Below are positions 45,687 to 57,273 of a stretch of DNA of 64,000 bases, piece after piece. The notes beneath the pieces were generated by a model, which was given only the letters and a program-made list of their open reading frames with translations, made no database searches and had not been told where the DNA came from. The stretch lies in contig CM023539.1 of assembly GCA_013350335.1 (NCBI GenBank), forward strand, positions 11,284,302-11,348,301. Direction: 5' to 3'. The position numbers were made by a program, and so were the translations under genes. How positions within the stretch are numbered: position 1 is the first letter of the stretch; the number at the start of each line of letters is the position of its first letter. Source of the stretch: Chimonanthus salicifolius. Its lineage: Eukaryota > Streptophyta > Magnoliopsida > Laurales > Calycanthaceae.

Positions 45687-47255
45687 ATGAATGGTCCTCT
45701 ATCACTTCCACTGCAAGAGAGCTTTAACAATAACATGGCCATTCGACAGTATTGCCCGGCGCGTCTAGAAGAAGAGGAGCAGCAAGAATTCTGGGAGGAC
45801 TCGTTGAACAGCACCGGAATGTGGTCACCATGGGATTCTTGTAGCTCTCCTTGCTTAGGGGCCTCAGAACAAGACGAATTCGTCGACAGCTTCATCAACG
45901 TTGATTTGTATGGTGAAGATGGAGGTGCATCCACCCAAATCCAACAAACCCCAGATGAGTTCGATGCATTTTTTATGCCGAACTCCACATATGGAGAGGT
46001 ATCTATGACTGATGGAGAAGAATTGGAGCTCGGAATCCCAACCGAAGAGTCAGGCATGGTATCAAGAATCTTGCCAAGTATTGAGGGAGGGACACAAGGA
46101 GTGGACCAGGGACTTCACTTGGTGCACTTGTTGTTGGCTTGTGCAGAGGCAGTTGGGTGCCGAGACACCCAACTGGCTGGTTCATTGCTTAACCAAGTAT
46201 GGGCCTCGGCTAATACATGGGGTGATTCATTGCAGAGGGTGTCCTTTTGCTTTGCAATGGGATTGAAGTCTAGGCTCTCCCTTTTGCACAATGTGGGTGC
46301 AAATGGGCCACTGCCGACCGTTGGTGTAGATGTACCGTCGATCACAAGGGAAGAGAAGATGGAAGGCTTCCACCTCCTCTACCAAACCACTCCCTATATT
46401 GCCTTTGGTTTTGTGGCTGCAAATGAGGCTATATGTCAAACAGTTCAAGGGAAGGACTCCTTGCACATCATTGATCTAGGGATGGAACATTCCCTTCAAT
46501 GGCCTTCTTTGATCAGAACCTTGGCTTCCCGACCCGAGGGCCCACCAAAGCTTCGAATTACAGGGATAGGTGTAGGGCCAAATATAGTGGACTTAGAATC
46601 CAGCATGAAGGTTCTTGCCAATGAGGCTAGCATACTAGGGATGCATTTAGAATTCAATTTGATATTGGAGCCTCTGACTCCTTCCTCACTAAATGAAGAG
46701 ACCCTCAACTTGAGGGAAGGAGAATTTTTGTTTGTTAATAGCATCATGCATCTACATAAGTATGTAAAGGAGAGTAGGGGTTCTCTTAAGACTATTCTCC
46801 AGGCAATAAGGAAGCTAAACCCAGCACTCCTCACAGTTGTAGAACAAGATGCAAACCACAATGGGCCCTTCTTCCTTGGAAAGTTCCTTGAATCCCTCCA
46901 TTATTATTCCGCCATCTTCGATTCCCTTGAAGCTAGTCTTCCAAGACCTAGCCCTCAAAGACTGAAAATAGAGAGATCCCATTTTGCAGAGGAAATCTGC
47001 AACATTGTTGCGTATGACGGCTCTGATAGAGTCGAGAGGCATGAAAGAGCAGATCAATGGCGAAGGCAGTTGGGTCGAGCGGGCTTTCAATCAGTTGCTT
47101 TGAAGTCGATGAGCCAAGCAAGAATGATGTTGTCTGTGTATGGCTGTGATGGCTATACTCTTACCAGTGAGAAAGGATGCCTCCTTCTTGGGTGGAAAGG
47201 AAGACCCATAATGTTAGCATCTGCATGGCAAGTTCACCCTGCTGCCTCCAATTGA
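45687..47255 (+). CDS. RAD1: GRAS transcriptional regulator, RAD1-like
   Basis: An intact, intronless frame of 522 residues from ATG 45687 (MNGPLSLPLQES); the frame stays open upstream to 45642 but with no ATG. The N-terminus (about 1-135) is acidic and variable, with no DELLA or TVHYNP motif. The GRAS domain covers about 140-518: leucine-rich region I (HLVHLLLACAEAVG), a VHIID variant LHIIDLGMEHSLQWPSLIRT (about 259), leucine-rich region II, a PFYRE-type block (FLESLHYYSAIFDSLEASLP, about 400), RVER (about 448) and SAW (LLGWKGRPIMLASAW, about 500-514). Such proteins act in the nucleus as co-regulators with other GRAS and DNA-binding factors. The IDLGMEHxLQWPSLIRTLASRPEGPP and VVEQDANHNGPFFLGKFLESLHYYSAIFDSLE blocks match what I recall of RAD1, needed for arbuscule development in mycorrhiza. 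The GRAS family call is certain; RAD1 is a recognition from memory. Confidence 0.9.
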   Translation: MNGPLSLPLQESFNNNMAIRQYCPARLEEEEQQEFWEDSLNSTGMWSPWDSCSSPCLGASEQDEFVDSFINVDLYGEDGGASTQIQQTPDEFDAFFMPNSTYGEVSMTDGEELELGIPTEESGMVSRILPSIEGGTQGVDQGLHLVHLLLACAEAVGCRDTQLAGSLLNQVWASANTWGDSLQRVSFCFAMGLKSRLSLLHNVGANGPLPTVGVDVPSITREEKMEGFHLLYQTTPYIAFGFVAANEAICQTVQGKDSLHIIDLGMEHSLQWPSLIRTLASRPEGPPKLRITGIGVGPNIVDLESSMKVLANEASILGMHLEFNLILEPLTPSSLNEETLNLREGEFLFVNSIMHLHKYVKESRGSLKTILQAIRKLNPALLTVVEQDANHNGPFFLGKFLESLHYYSAIFDSLEASLPRPSPQRLKIERSHFAEEICNIVAYDGSDRVERHERADQWRRQLGRAGFQSVALKSMSQARMMLSVYGCDGYTLTSEKGCLLLGWKGRPIMLASAWQVHPAASN

Positions 47256-48715
47256 AGTATTAGAACATGCTGTCACTCTGACAGGGACCCAATTAGAGAT
47301 TGAAATAGTTACAGGACCAAGACCTACCTCAATCAAAGAATATGTCAATCAGGGTTGGCTTGTTCTGCTTTGGTAGTAATTTCATTTTTAAGCACCCGTT
47401 TTAGGAACTGAGTTCTTCATTCGCCGAATGTTTGATGTGGCTGCTGCCATCTTCTAATCGGTGAACCAAGCTCTGTTAGGGTAATTATCATTAATATCAA
47501 CTGTAGGCCTTTATCTTCACATTACATTCATTTTTTTTTTTTCTAATCTTAGAATCTCTCAATATGGCATATTTCTTTTAAAATTTTTATTACTCTTCTC
47601 GTAATGAGTATCATTTTCTTCTCTGAAGATGAATGATCGTTAATGTAGAAATTTGATGGTCTGAATTATGTTTCACAATGCTGAATATGTCCGGTGATGT
47701 AACTAAGATATCTGAAGAAAGAAACAACTGACAGTGAAACAGAACCAAACAATCTTCTCTTTCAATAGATCAGATATTAGTCTATTGTGAAGTATGCAAA
47801 ACCTCAATCCAGAAGTAAATCCACCCTGTTCACCATCTAAATTGGCTTTTCACATTCAGTTCAAAGATCATCCACCATCTATTTTGACAGTGTTGGATAT
47901 TTTCAAAAGAAATCAAAATAAAATAAATAATTATATATTTGTTAGGATATCATGTTGCAAATGCGGCTTTTCATTCATAGTGTTTTGCATTGGAGAGGCA
48001 TGCACCGTTGGATAGGGTTTAGGACCCTTTGAAGAAGCAACCAAGCCCATGAAAGGTTCTTAAGGAGGGACACTAAAGCATAGAGGTTGATATATAGATT
48101 ACTTTGGAAAGGTATGGGACAACCCAATTCGGACCAATATTCTCCTGATTTTGTTTCTGATTTTTATGAATTTGAGTGTCTATTTTCAGCATTCATGTTT
48201 GTACTTGAATATTGCAAACCAACATGGACATTGAAAATTAATATAGGCCTATTTTATCTATCATGCACTAAGACATGCTGAAATTTCATTATAAAAGCAA
48301 TTAAGCAAATGTCAAAGTAGCAAGAGAATGTTTGTACTGTCTTAAGGAAGTACTGTAAATGATCATCGACTGAGGAATTTCGCTACATTTGTTACTCTCA
48401 TTTGAGGCACAAACGAACAATAAAAAGTATTAAAAATTTTAATAAATTGTTTGTTTAAACAATGAAATGGATAAGAAGAAAACCCATTTTTTCGACTTTC
48501 TGTTAAGTCTAAGAATTTCTGTAATCATCATAAAATCTAATCCTAAAGATGCAATATCTCATTGTAATTTCATTTGTTCTTTTAGACTCTCAGACCTACA
48601 ATGGGACAAAAATCCTCTCCTTTTATGGTTTACTAAGCTGCCTAGAAATCCTCACATTTGTTGGAACTTAAATTTGAAAAATTAGTATTTCATATGGTAT
48701 TCCACTTTTTGTAAT
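47256..48715 (+). other. 3' flank of the GRAS gene
   Basis: 3' UTR and intergenic DNA. No protein domain or RNA gene recognised. Confidence 0.5.
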
Positions 48716-48901
48716 ATGGGTATCTCCACCCCATACTGGAGGTGAGACTAATCTCACGAGCGTGTGTAAACCTCTCAATCCACACACAGTGGTAAGTCGA
48801 TGAGGAGTAACCTATGGGGAGTAGCTCAGAGGGATTTCAGCGTGAATCGAACTCAAGACCTCTTCATGAGGGGAGCTTATTGACCGTCAGACCGACCCCT
48901 C
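48716..48901 (-). mobile_element. tRNA-derived SINE, copy 2
   Basis: Second copy of the SINE at 44131-44314. Read on the minus strand it starts near aggggtcggtctgacggtcaataagctcc and carries a good B box gagttcgattcacg. Both copies flank the GRAS gene in the same orientation. Confidence 0.7.
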
Positions 48902-49500
48902 TGATCTCCTTTTCATGATCATGAAAGTGAAATCCTCTAAAATTATAAATGAAAGATCATGGCTCGTTAATGGTAATTGAGGATGAGGACAAGGAAGCAG
49001 CAACTCAAATTGCGAAGGCATTTTCTGTGTGAGAGCATAAACAAGGTTATGCTGAAGAACGGAAACCACAACTTCTCATGTTCCTCTTGGGAACCCTCAC
49101 TTGCTTTCACGGAGGAGGTGATCATTGGAAAACTCTAGTGCTATAGAGGAGGTCACCGTTATGAAGGACAGAAGCTAGAGGAAACCATTGGGAAGATGTA
49201 GAGGCTAGGAAACAGTAATAATCAATGAAGAAAGTGGCAGGGAGAATTGATATAGAAGACGAGGTCCTTAGTGTTGGGTGGAGAATGCAGTTTTACAGCA
49301 CACTTGTTGTAGGTGATGAATAGTGACAGGGTCCTGCGAACAGACAGAAACGACAATGGCGTTTGTGAGCATATGCTAAGGTTTAGCCCATTGGAAGGAT
49401 CAATCAGAAGATCGATCGACGGTCTGAACAACGCCTGATTGGATTGAAAGAGTAGTGACCGGAGAGAATAGGAGCATTTGGCAGTGGAAGATATTGAAAG
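48902..49500 (-). other. Probable LTR remnant of Copia-5, left of Copia-4
   Basis: Non-coding DNA whose last 45 bases (49456-49500) are nearly repeated on the other side of Copia-4 at 54265-54310. It is taken as the continuation of the Copia-5 LTR seen at 54265-54615. Its own left end is not resolved. Confidence 0.4.
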
Positions 49501-49846
49501 TATTAAAAGTTAATTAATTTGTATTTCTTAGGAGGTACCTTGATGTTTTCTAAGTGACTCCTAGAAGTATGTACCTTGGGGAGTGAAAAGTCTCATTGGA
49601 TGGTGTACCTAGGTTAATGAAAGTGTTGCGTAGATAGTTGTAGTGCTGGTTCATTTCTAGTGAAAAGTTATTGAGTTCAGTTAATGGCTGAAGCCTATAT
49701 AAAGAGGTGTTTGTAATCAATTTTCATTCAGAAATTACAAAGAAAAATTTACTCATTCTCGAGTGTATCTCTTCTATCTTAGCAATTTACAAGAATTATT
49801 CTTCATAGACATTGAATTGTGCTCATTACATTCTGCTGCGCCAACA
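49501..49846 (+). repeat. Copia-4 5' LTR (346 bp)
   Basis: Contains the TATA box ctatataaag at 49695-49704. Ends gcgccaaca. Confidence 0.88.
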
Positions 49847-49850
49847 AATT

Positions 49851-49862
49851 TGGTATCAGAGC
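49851..49862 (+). other. Copia-4 primer-binding site
   Basis: tggtatcagagc, initiator tRNA-Met type, four bases after the LTR end. Confidence 0.88.
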
Positions 49863-49884
49863 TTTTCACATTTATCTCTATTCC

Positions 49885-52800
49885 ATGGCCAACAATCAAA
49901 GTACAAGTACTTTCAACTATGCACAAAATCTAGTTCCAATCTATGATGGAGAAAGTTATGATTTTTGGAGCCTACAAGTGAAGACTCTTTTCATCTTTCA
50001 AGATCTTTGGGAGCTAGTTGAAGATCGCTATGATAAACCACCGGAATCACCGACGACTAGTTCGACATGGACTCAAGCAAAGCAAAAGGAATACAAGGAA
50101 AAAAAAGGAAAGATGCTAAGGCACTTCTCATCATCCAACAAGGGGTAAGCAAATCTATTTTTCCAAGAATTTTAACCTCCAAAAAGTCAAAAGATGCCTC
50201 AGAAATTTTGAAGAATGAATTTCAAGGTTCAAAGAAAATCATCTCCATAAAACTCCAAACTTTATGGAGAGAATTTGGCAATTTGCTCATGAAATAAAGT
50301 GAATCAATTCAAGTCTTTTTCTCAAGAGTTTCTGGCATTATAAATCAAATTAGAAGCTTTGGAGATACTATTGAAGACAAGAAAATTGTTGAAAAAGTTT
50401 TGAGAAGCTTACCGGTGAAATTTGAACATGTTGTTGCCACTATCGAAGAATCCAAAGATTTTTCTCAACTATCATTGCATGAACTAATGGGTTCTCTTGA
50501 AGCACATGAAAAAAGAATGAGCAGATTTGCAGAATAACCAGTTGAGCAAGCATTTCAATCAAAGATGCAAGTGAAAGACAGAAAAGATGAAGAGTCCGGA
50601 AGACAAAGTCAAAGTAGGGGCTCATTTCGAGGAAAGAAAAATTTCAGACGTGGAGGAAGCTCCAACTGTGGTCGTGGAAGAGGAAATAGTTTTAATAACC
50701 AAAGGTATGAAAGAAATTCTACTCCCAATCTCCAATGGAATGTTTGCAAAAAGTTTGACCATGCAAGTGAGAATTGTAAATTCAGATGCACTAGATACAA
50801 GATATTAAATCACATGGAAAAAAATTGTTGGTTCCGACAAAAGAATGAAGCACATTACACAGAGAAAAATGATTCTCCGGACCAACTATTTTATTCTTGT
50901 TACAATTCACAACAAGAATCTCATGACATTTGGTACTTGGATAGTGGTTTTAGTAACCATATGACTGGAAATAGAAATTGTTTTGTGAGCTTGGATGAGA
51001 AAGTATTTTCTCAAGTCAAACTTGGAGATGGAAAGTTGCAAAATGTTGAACGAAAATGAGTAATTTCTGTGAAAACAAAAAAGGGACAAAATAAACTGAT
51101 TCATGATGTTCTTTATGTCCTTGGACTTGCTCAAAATTTGCTAAGTGTTGGGCAACTTATTCAAAAGGACTATACAGTGAAATTTGATGAAGATGCATGC
51201 ACAATTTTAGACAAAAAAATAGACAATTGGTGGCTACAGTGAAAATGTCATCAAACAAAGCCCTTCCTCTAATCATGCCACCAAATGAAAATTGTGCTTT
51301 GAAAGTTGATGATATTAATGAAACTGTGCTATGGCACCTAAGGTATGGTCATTTGAATCATAGATCCCTTCAACTTCTCAAAAAGAAAAATATGGTGATT
51401 GGCCTTCCTTTCTTGAAGACAAAAACCAAGTATGTGAAGGGTGTATCTATGGGAAGTTTCATAGACTTCCATTTGCTAAGTCATCATGGAGAGCTAAAAG
51501 GCCACTCGAATTGGTTCATGCTGACATATGTGTACCAACTCGAACGTCATTATTCAACAAGAAAAAATATTTTCTCTTATTTGTTGATGACTTTAGCAGA
51601 ATGATGTGGGTGTATTTTCTTGAACAAAAGTCAGAAGCATTCTCTGTATTTGTGCAATTCAAGGCTTTTTGTAGAAAAACAAAGTGGCCTTCAATTAAAA
51701 GTGTTCACAACAGATCATGGAGGCGAATTTACATCTACAGAATTCCAAAATTTTTGTAAGGAGAATGGAATCAAAAGGGAGTTAACCGTAAGGTATACTC
51801 CACAACAAATGGTGTTGCAGAACCGAAGAATTGAACAATTGTGGAGATAGCACGAAGCATGCTCAAAGGAAAAGGTCTTCCAAATAACTTTTGGGCTGAA
51901 GCTGTTAGCACTGCCATGTACATCCTCAATAGAGCTCCAACAAAAGCAGTGTTGCACAAGACTCCATTTGAAGCATGGCACAATCAAAAGCGCGAGGTAA
52001 AGTCTCTTACAGTTTTTGGATGCATTGCATATGGCCATATCCCATCACAACATAGAGAAAAGTTTGATGAAAAAGGAGAAAAGTACATTTTTATTGGATA
52101 TAGTGCAGAATACAAAGGTTACAGGTTGCTCAATCCAAAGACCAATGATTTGGTTATTTCAAGAGATGTGATTTTTGATGAGTTGAGAGATTGGGACTGG
52201 GACAATGGTAATAACAATAAAGCACCACAAATTCTTGATGAAGATGTAAGACATGAAGAGTCAAGCACTCCACCATCAAGTCCACAAGGTTCAAGAAGTA
52301 GTCCAAGCTCTTCATAATCAAGTCCACCAAGAAAGGTACGATCACTACAAGATATTTATGATTCATATGATGTTGCTTTCATTGCATATGAGCCTGAGAA
52401 ATTTGAAAAGGCTGCAAAAGATGAAAAGTGAATTGGAGCCATGAATGAAGAAATGAATGTCATCATAAAAAAAAACACGTGGGATCTTGTTGATCGACCC
52501 CATGGGAAAGATGTTGTTGGGCTGAAATGGGTTTATAAAACCAAATTTAATGAAGATGGCTCAATCCAAAAGCACAAAGCCTGTTTGGTTGCAAAGGGAT
52601 ATTCTCAAAAACCCGAAATAGACTACAATGAAACATTTGCTCCAGTTACTAGGATGGAGACAATTCGAGTAATATTACCATTGCAGCACAATTGAAGATG
52701 AAAGTTTATCAGTTGGATGTGAAATCTGCTTTCTTGTTTGGAGAGTTCGAAGAAGAGGTTTATGTTGAACAACCTCAAAAGTATGTTATGAAAGGAAAAT

Positions 52801-53897
52801 AAGACAAAGTCCATGGGCTCCGCAAAACATTATATGGGCTAAAACAAGCACCACGTGCTTGGAATACCAAGATTGACTGGTATTTTCAAAAGAATGGTTT
52901 TATGAAAATCCCAAGTGAACCATCAATTCATGTCAAAAAAGAAGGTGTTCATGATTTTCTCATTGTTTGCTTGTATATTGATGACTTGATTTATGCAAGC
53001 ACAAAATCAAATATGGCTGAAGATTTCAAGAAAGCAATGATGAAAGAATATGAAATGACAAATTTGGGTCTTATGAGATATTTTCTTGAGATACAAGTTA
53101 AACAATCTCAAGATGGTATTTTTCTTTGTCAAGAGAAATATGCAAAAGATTTTTTGAAGAAGTTTTCCATGACTAATTGCAAGCCAATTGCAACACCCAT
53201 GGTGGTGAATGAAAAATTCTCAATGAATGATGGTGCTGAAAAAGTAGATGTTTCACTTTATCGAAGCCTTGTTAGCTCACTTATTTATCTCACAAATATA
53301 AGGCCTGATATTATTCATTCTGTAAGTGTGATTTCTAGATTTATGAATAATCCTAGCAAGCTTCATTATGTAGCAGCAAAAAGAATTCTCAGATACATCA
53401 AAGGCACCAAGAATTTTGGACTCATGTATGCAAAGGAAGATGATGATAGCCTAATTGGCTATAGGGACAGTGATTGGGCTAGATCAATTGAGGATAGGAA
53501 AAGTACTTCTGGGTACGCTTTCTATATTGGCACAAAAATCATTACATGGCTTTCAAAGAAGCAAAACACAATAACATTGTCATCTGTCGAAACGAAGTAT
53601 GTTAGCAACAAGTGTGGTATGTGAAGCAATTTGGCTAAGGAAGGTCCTAGTTGATTTACATCAAAAGCAAGAGTCACCGACAACAATATTTTGTGACAAC
53701 ATGTCCGCAATTGCTATGACCAAAAATCCGGTTTTCTATAGCAGGTCAAAGCACATCAAACTTCGACATCACTCATTAAAGAACTTGTTGAAAGTAACAT
53801 GATTGAGTTGAAATTTTGTATACCCAATGAGCAGGTTGCAGATATCTTCACCAAATCAGTTCCAATAGAAAGTTCAACTACTTTCGGAGTTGCATGA
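49885..53897 (+). pseudogene. Copia-4 gag-pol polyprotein, inactivated
   Basis: Gag starts at ATG 49885 (MANNQSTSTFNY) with VPIYDGESYDFWSLQVKTLF. Frame changes occur near 50130 and 50540. The zinc-knuckle region (about 50740) is only partly kept. Protease has WYLDSGFSNHMTG (DSGF for the usual DSGA) near 50935. Integrase runs 51197-52160: LWHLRYGHLN, then in another frame LFVDDFSRMMWVYFL, FTTDHGGEFTS and the conserved INT tail. RT has VVGLKWVYKTKFNEDG, a stop near 52695, and CLYIDDLIYAS near 52970 (IDD for the usual VDD). RNase H spans 53400-53860 with DSDWARSIEDRKSTSGYAF and FCDNMSAIAMTKNPVF. It ends VADIFTKSVPIES. About seven stops or frameshifts. Confidence 0.87.
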
Positions 53898-53918
53898 AAA
53901 TTACAAATTAAGAGGGGG

Positions 53919-54264
53919 TATTAGAAGTTAATTAATTTGTATTTCTTAGGAAGTACCTTGATATTTTCTAAGTGACTCCTAAAAGTATGTACCTTGGGGA
54001 GTGAAAAGTCTCATTGGAATTGTTGGTGTACCTAGGTTAATGAAAGTGTTGCCTAGATAATTGTAGTGTTGGTTCATTTATAGAGAAAAGTTATTGAGTT
54101 GAGTTAATGGCTAGAAGCCTATATAAAGAGGTGTTTGTAATCAAGTTTTCATTTAGAAATTACAAAGAAACGTTTACTCCTTCTTGAGCATCTCTTCTAT
54201 CTTGTCAATTTACAAGAATTATTCTTCATAGAGATTGAATTGTGCTCATTACATTTCATTGCGT
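53919..54264 (+). repeat. Copia-4 3' LTR
   Basis: Starts tattagaagttaatt after the purine tract. The right end is ambiguous by a few bases because the flanking repeat starts tgacc exactly where ccaaca is expected. Confidence 0.85.
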
Positions 54265-54987
54265 TGACCGGAGAGAACATGAGCGATTTGGCGGTGGAAG
54301 ATATTGAAAGAAAGAGACCAAGATGGAGACTTTGGAAATGCACTTGCATTATGCCTCTTGTACCTCTCTTTGTTACAAATTTTATGTACATCATTCGGTG
54401 ATACACTGTGATACTTATAGAACAAAATAATGAAAAGAAGGAAGGAAAAGAAGAATTCTTAGGGAGAAGAATTCTTAAAGGAATAGACTTCTTAGTCTGG
54501 AGATTCTTCATCGGTGATGATTCTTATCTTCTTTAGATGAGGGTCGGTGGTCTCAATATCTTTTGCTGGATGACCATGATTTTTTTGCTGGAAATCAAGA
54601 GTTGTACCACCAATATTCCCCCTCAAACTGAGCCGTGGAGGGTGCCAAAGGCCCAGTTTGGTACATTACAAGTGATGGTGCCGGCGTAGAAGAGCCTTGG
54701 TAAACATGTCAGTGACTTGATGAGAAAAGGGTACAAACTTTGTGACAAAAGAACCAAGAGTCTCCTTTTCCCGAACAAGGTAATAATCAATTTCAATATA
54801 CTTAGTGAGCGCATGAAAGACATGATTAATAGTGAGGTGTAATGCCGAAATATTATCAGAGTGAAGAATCGGAGGAGATGAGATATGGAGAGCGAGATCA
54901 CGAAGACGATAAATGAGCCATGTGAGTTCAGCAGTGGTAGAGGCAAGATCTCGATATTCTACTTCTGTACTAGATTAGGGCACAATA
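54265..54987 (-). mobile_element. Copia-5 remnant: LTR part, polypurine tract and RNase H
   Basis: Minus strand. RNase H residues HSDNISALHLTINHVFHALTK and SHQVTDMFTKALLRR read from about 54870 down to 54660. A polypurine tract follows (complement of ttccccctcaaac, about 54616-54628). Then comes an LTR starting TATTGGTGGTAC at 54615 and continuing left to the Copia-4 insertion. The element is cut at 54987 by element E, so integrase and most of RT are missing from the window. Confidence 0.8.
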
Positions 54988-56079
54988 TGATGTAGCATAG
55001 AGTCTACCGACCTGACTGAATGTCGAAAACTCGGCCCAACTATTTTAGTTTTAGTTATTTTATTTTGTATATTCATTTTTATTTAATTCCCTATTTTTTA
55101 GGTTACGATTTTCTTTTATTTTTGGTATAAATACACCATTATACATGTATTGAGGGAGTGATTGATAGTGGATATTTGATTTTGGGTTTTACCATGTTTA
55201 TCTCATTCTTCTCTTTTCTCGTGGATTCAAGACTCGACCGGCAGACGGCGTTCCACTGGTGTTTTTCTTTCTCCTTGGGCTTTGCTTCAATGGTGATTGA
55301 AGGCTTCCCAGAAGTTTCTCTCGACCAATTGAAGAAGGTCGAAGTTTCCCGACTAGCCAGAAGAGGTGTCATTGCTCTGTTGAAATGCCCAACAGTCGTA
55401 CCCTTTTGTAGCCTCGTTTGTGCCTCCATCTTCTTCACCTTTCCTCCACCGTCCCATCTTCTCTTCTCTTGCTGCCCATCTCTCTAAACCCACCATAAAG
55501 TCCATTCCCTTACTTCCATAACCAGCCAGACCTCTTTGCTGCAGGTCTGTCGCCCACAACAGATCTGTCTGTCGGTCATTTCTGCAACTCCAACTCCTGT
55601 TTTCGCCAGCAGCCTCAACTATTGTCTGTTGTCGAGATCTCTGCCTCCTTCTACACCCCAGACGCCCAGTTCTGATCAACACTTTGCAAGATCCCAGACT
55701 GCCATTTATCCAACCCCTCCATCGTCACTCAACCGTGCACCTCCACCTAAATTCAACCCAACAACCCAATCATTATCCCTTCACCCCTACAGTCCATCCA
55801 AATCTACAACTCCTTTTATTTTTACCATTAATCCTTTCTTTTACTTTTTATTTATTTAATTATTTGTTCCATTAACATTAAACCCACCTTTCAACCCATT
55901 CCCCTTCCCCCCCCCCCAACCCATTGGCCGTACATGCTTTCCCATCTTTTAATTCTTATTTTGTTATTTTAATCCCATTTACCCCTTTATCTTATTAGGT
56001 AATCCTATCTAATTCCATTATTCCTATACAACCCACTTCAAACTCATCATACCCCCATCACCCGATCCTACTCGCTGCA
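54988..56079 (+). repeat. Element E 5' LTR (1092 bp)
   Basis: Contains the TATA box tataaata at 55126-55133 and a long pyrimidine-rich downstream part (55440-56000) with a C-run near 55905. That part gives a spurious Pro/Ser-rich open frame. Confidence 0.8.
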
Positions 56080-56194
56080 TAAATTGGTATCAGAGCCTTG
56101 ATTAATCCATATTCCCGAATGGAGGTTTGCCTTTGTCCATTATGGATGTGTGAGTAGCCTTCATCAAGTGGGTGTTTAGAGCAAAAAAAACATT

Positions 56195-57211
56195 ATGGCT
56201 TCCTACTATGATGATCCGAGCGAAGACGATGAAATTGAAGAATTTTTTATTCGACATGGGTGTAATCCCGTAACTCAAGAGTACCACATGGAGGCTGACT
56301 TCTCACCCTTCAAAGGTCAACTATACAATGAAGACTTCCACGACTAGCTTTCCAAAGTCGAGCATTTATTTGACTATTGGGAAATCGATGAAGCAAATAA
56401 AGTGCACTTCGTGACTTATCGATTCCTAAATGAAGCTTATGTTTGATGGGAGGCAATACAAATCAATCGTCAGCTATTGAATAAGCTTCCTTTCTGATCA
56501 TGGCCACAGTTGAAAAGGTTGCTACTCGCCCGTTTCCTTTCTGCCACTACTGAGCAAAAGTCTAAAGAAACAAGTAAAGTCTTTGCGTCTGTCGAACACG
56601 AGACAGTCCCAGACCTTGCATTGATCCCGAACCCCGCACCCGTTCCCTTGAAGAAAACATTGGAGTATGTGTCAGTTCCTCTAGAGACACCTTCAGAGTT
56701 TGTGCATGTGCCTCTAGAGTCTCCATCGGTATGTGTGCCAACCTCCACAACATGCGTGACCGTTTCATCGGACCTCATGTGTTCTCCACCGGAATACATG
56801 AGTCCATAGATAATGGCCATGTTCGAGAACGAGCTAGTTGCATTGACGGCACCACAGTCGGTGCAACTGATGAATGTTGATCCACTGTACATGTCACATG
56901 CATCGTAGACGAAAGAGCCCTTCTTCCTTGTCAACGAGTTGGCGACGGTCGAGCCACCATTGACACTCCAACTGCCACAGGTACTGCAGGCACCATATGT
57001 ATTACATGTGTCAAAGAAAATGGATTTCGTCAATGATAATCCTTATTTGCTCTTTTCTGACGTCAAGCCACCATTGCATCGTGTTGTCGTTGCTGTCGCT
57101 ATGGAGCCATGTGTACCAGTTGAAGTCATGAGCGTCAAGATTCATTATGATTTGCTTACCTGTTTGTTTGGCATGTTTGAACCATCAAGGCGCAAGAAAT
57201 ATCTTAGCTAG
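56195..57211 (+). pseudogene. Element E gag remnant
   Basis: ATG 56195 opens MASYYDDPSEDDEIEEFF, an acidic start common in plant gypsy gag. Then come FHD-stop-LSKVEHLFDYWEI, KVHFVTYRFLNEAYV-stop-WEAIQ and LPF-stop-SWPQLKRLLLARF, the last being the W..(W/P)..K..F pattern of retrotransposon gag. Three in-frame stops are visible up to 56495. Downstream (56510-56809 and 56939-57211) are Pro/Val-rich frames without domains. Confidence 0.7.
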
Positions 57212-57273
57212 TATCATAGGTTCACATATTAGATTCGAACTCGAGGACGAGCACTTTTTCAAGCACGGGAGAC

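Larger units (their letters stand above)
49501..54264 (+). mobile_element. Copia-4, near-complete Ty1/copia element
   Basis: LTRs lie at 49501-49846 and 53919-54264. The PBS tggtatcagagc is at 49851-49862 and the polypurine tract aagaggggg at 53910-53918. Both LTRs start TATTA (likely from TGTTA); the left one ends ccaaca. The LTRs differ at about 7% of positions by eye. No 5-bp TSD is seen. Instead a diverged 45/46-bp direct repeat (tgaccggagagaa..gatattgaaag) abuts both ends. It lies in opposite orientation to Copia-5. Confidence 0.88.

Noticed and set aside
45653..47090. Several minus-strand open frames opposite the GRAS gene
   Set aside because: They are shadows of a real GC-richer coding region and show no domain.
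55536..55875. Pro/Ser/Thr-rich frames
   Set aside because: They lie in the pyrimidine-rich part of the element E LTR; the composition alone produces them.
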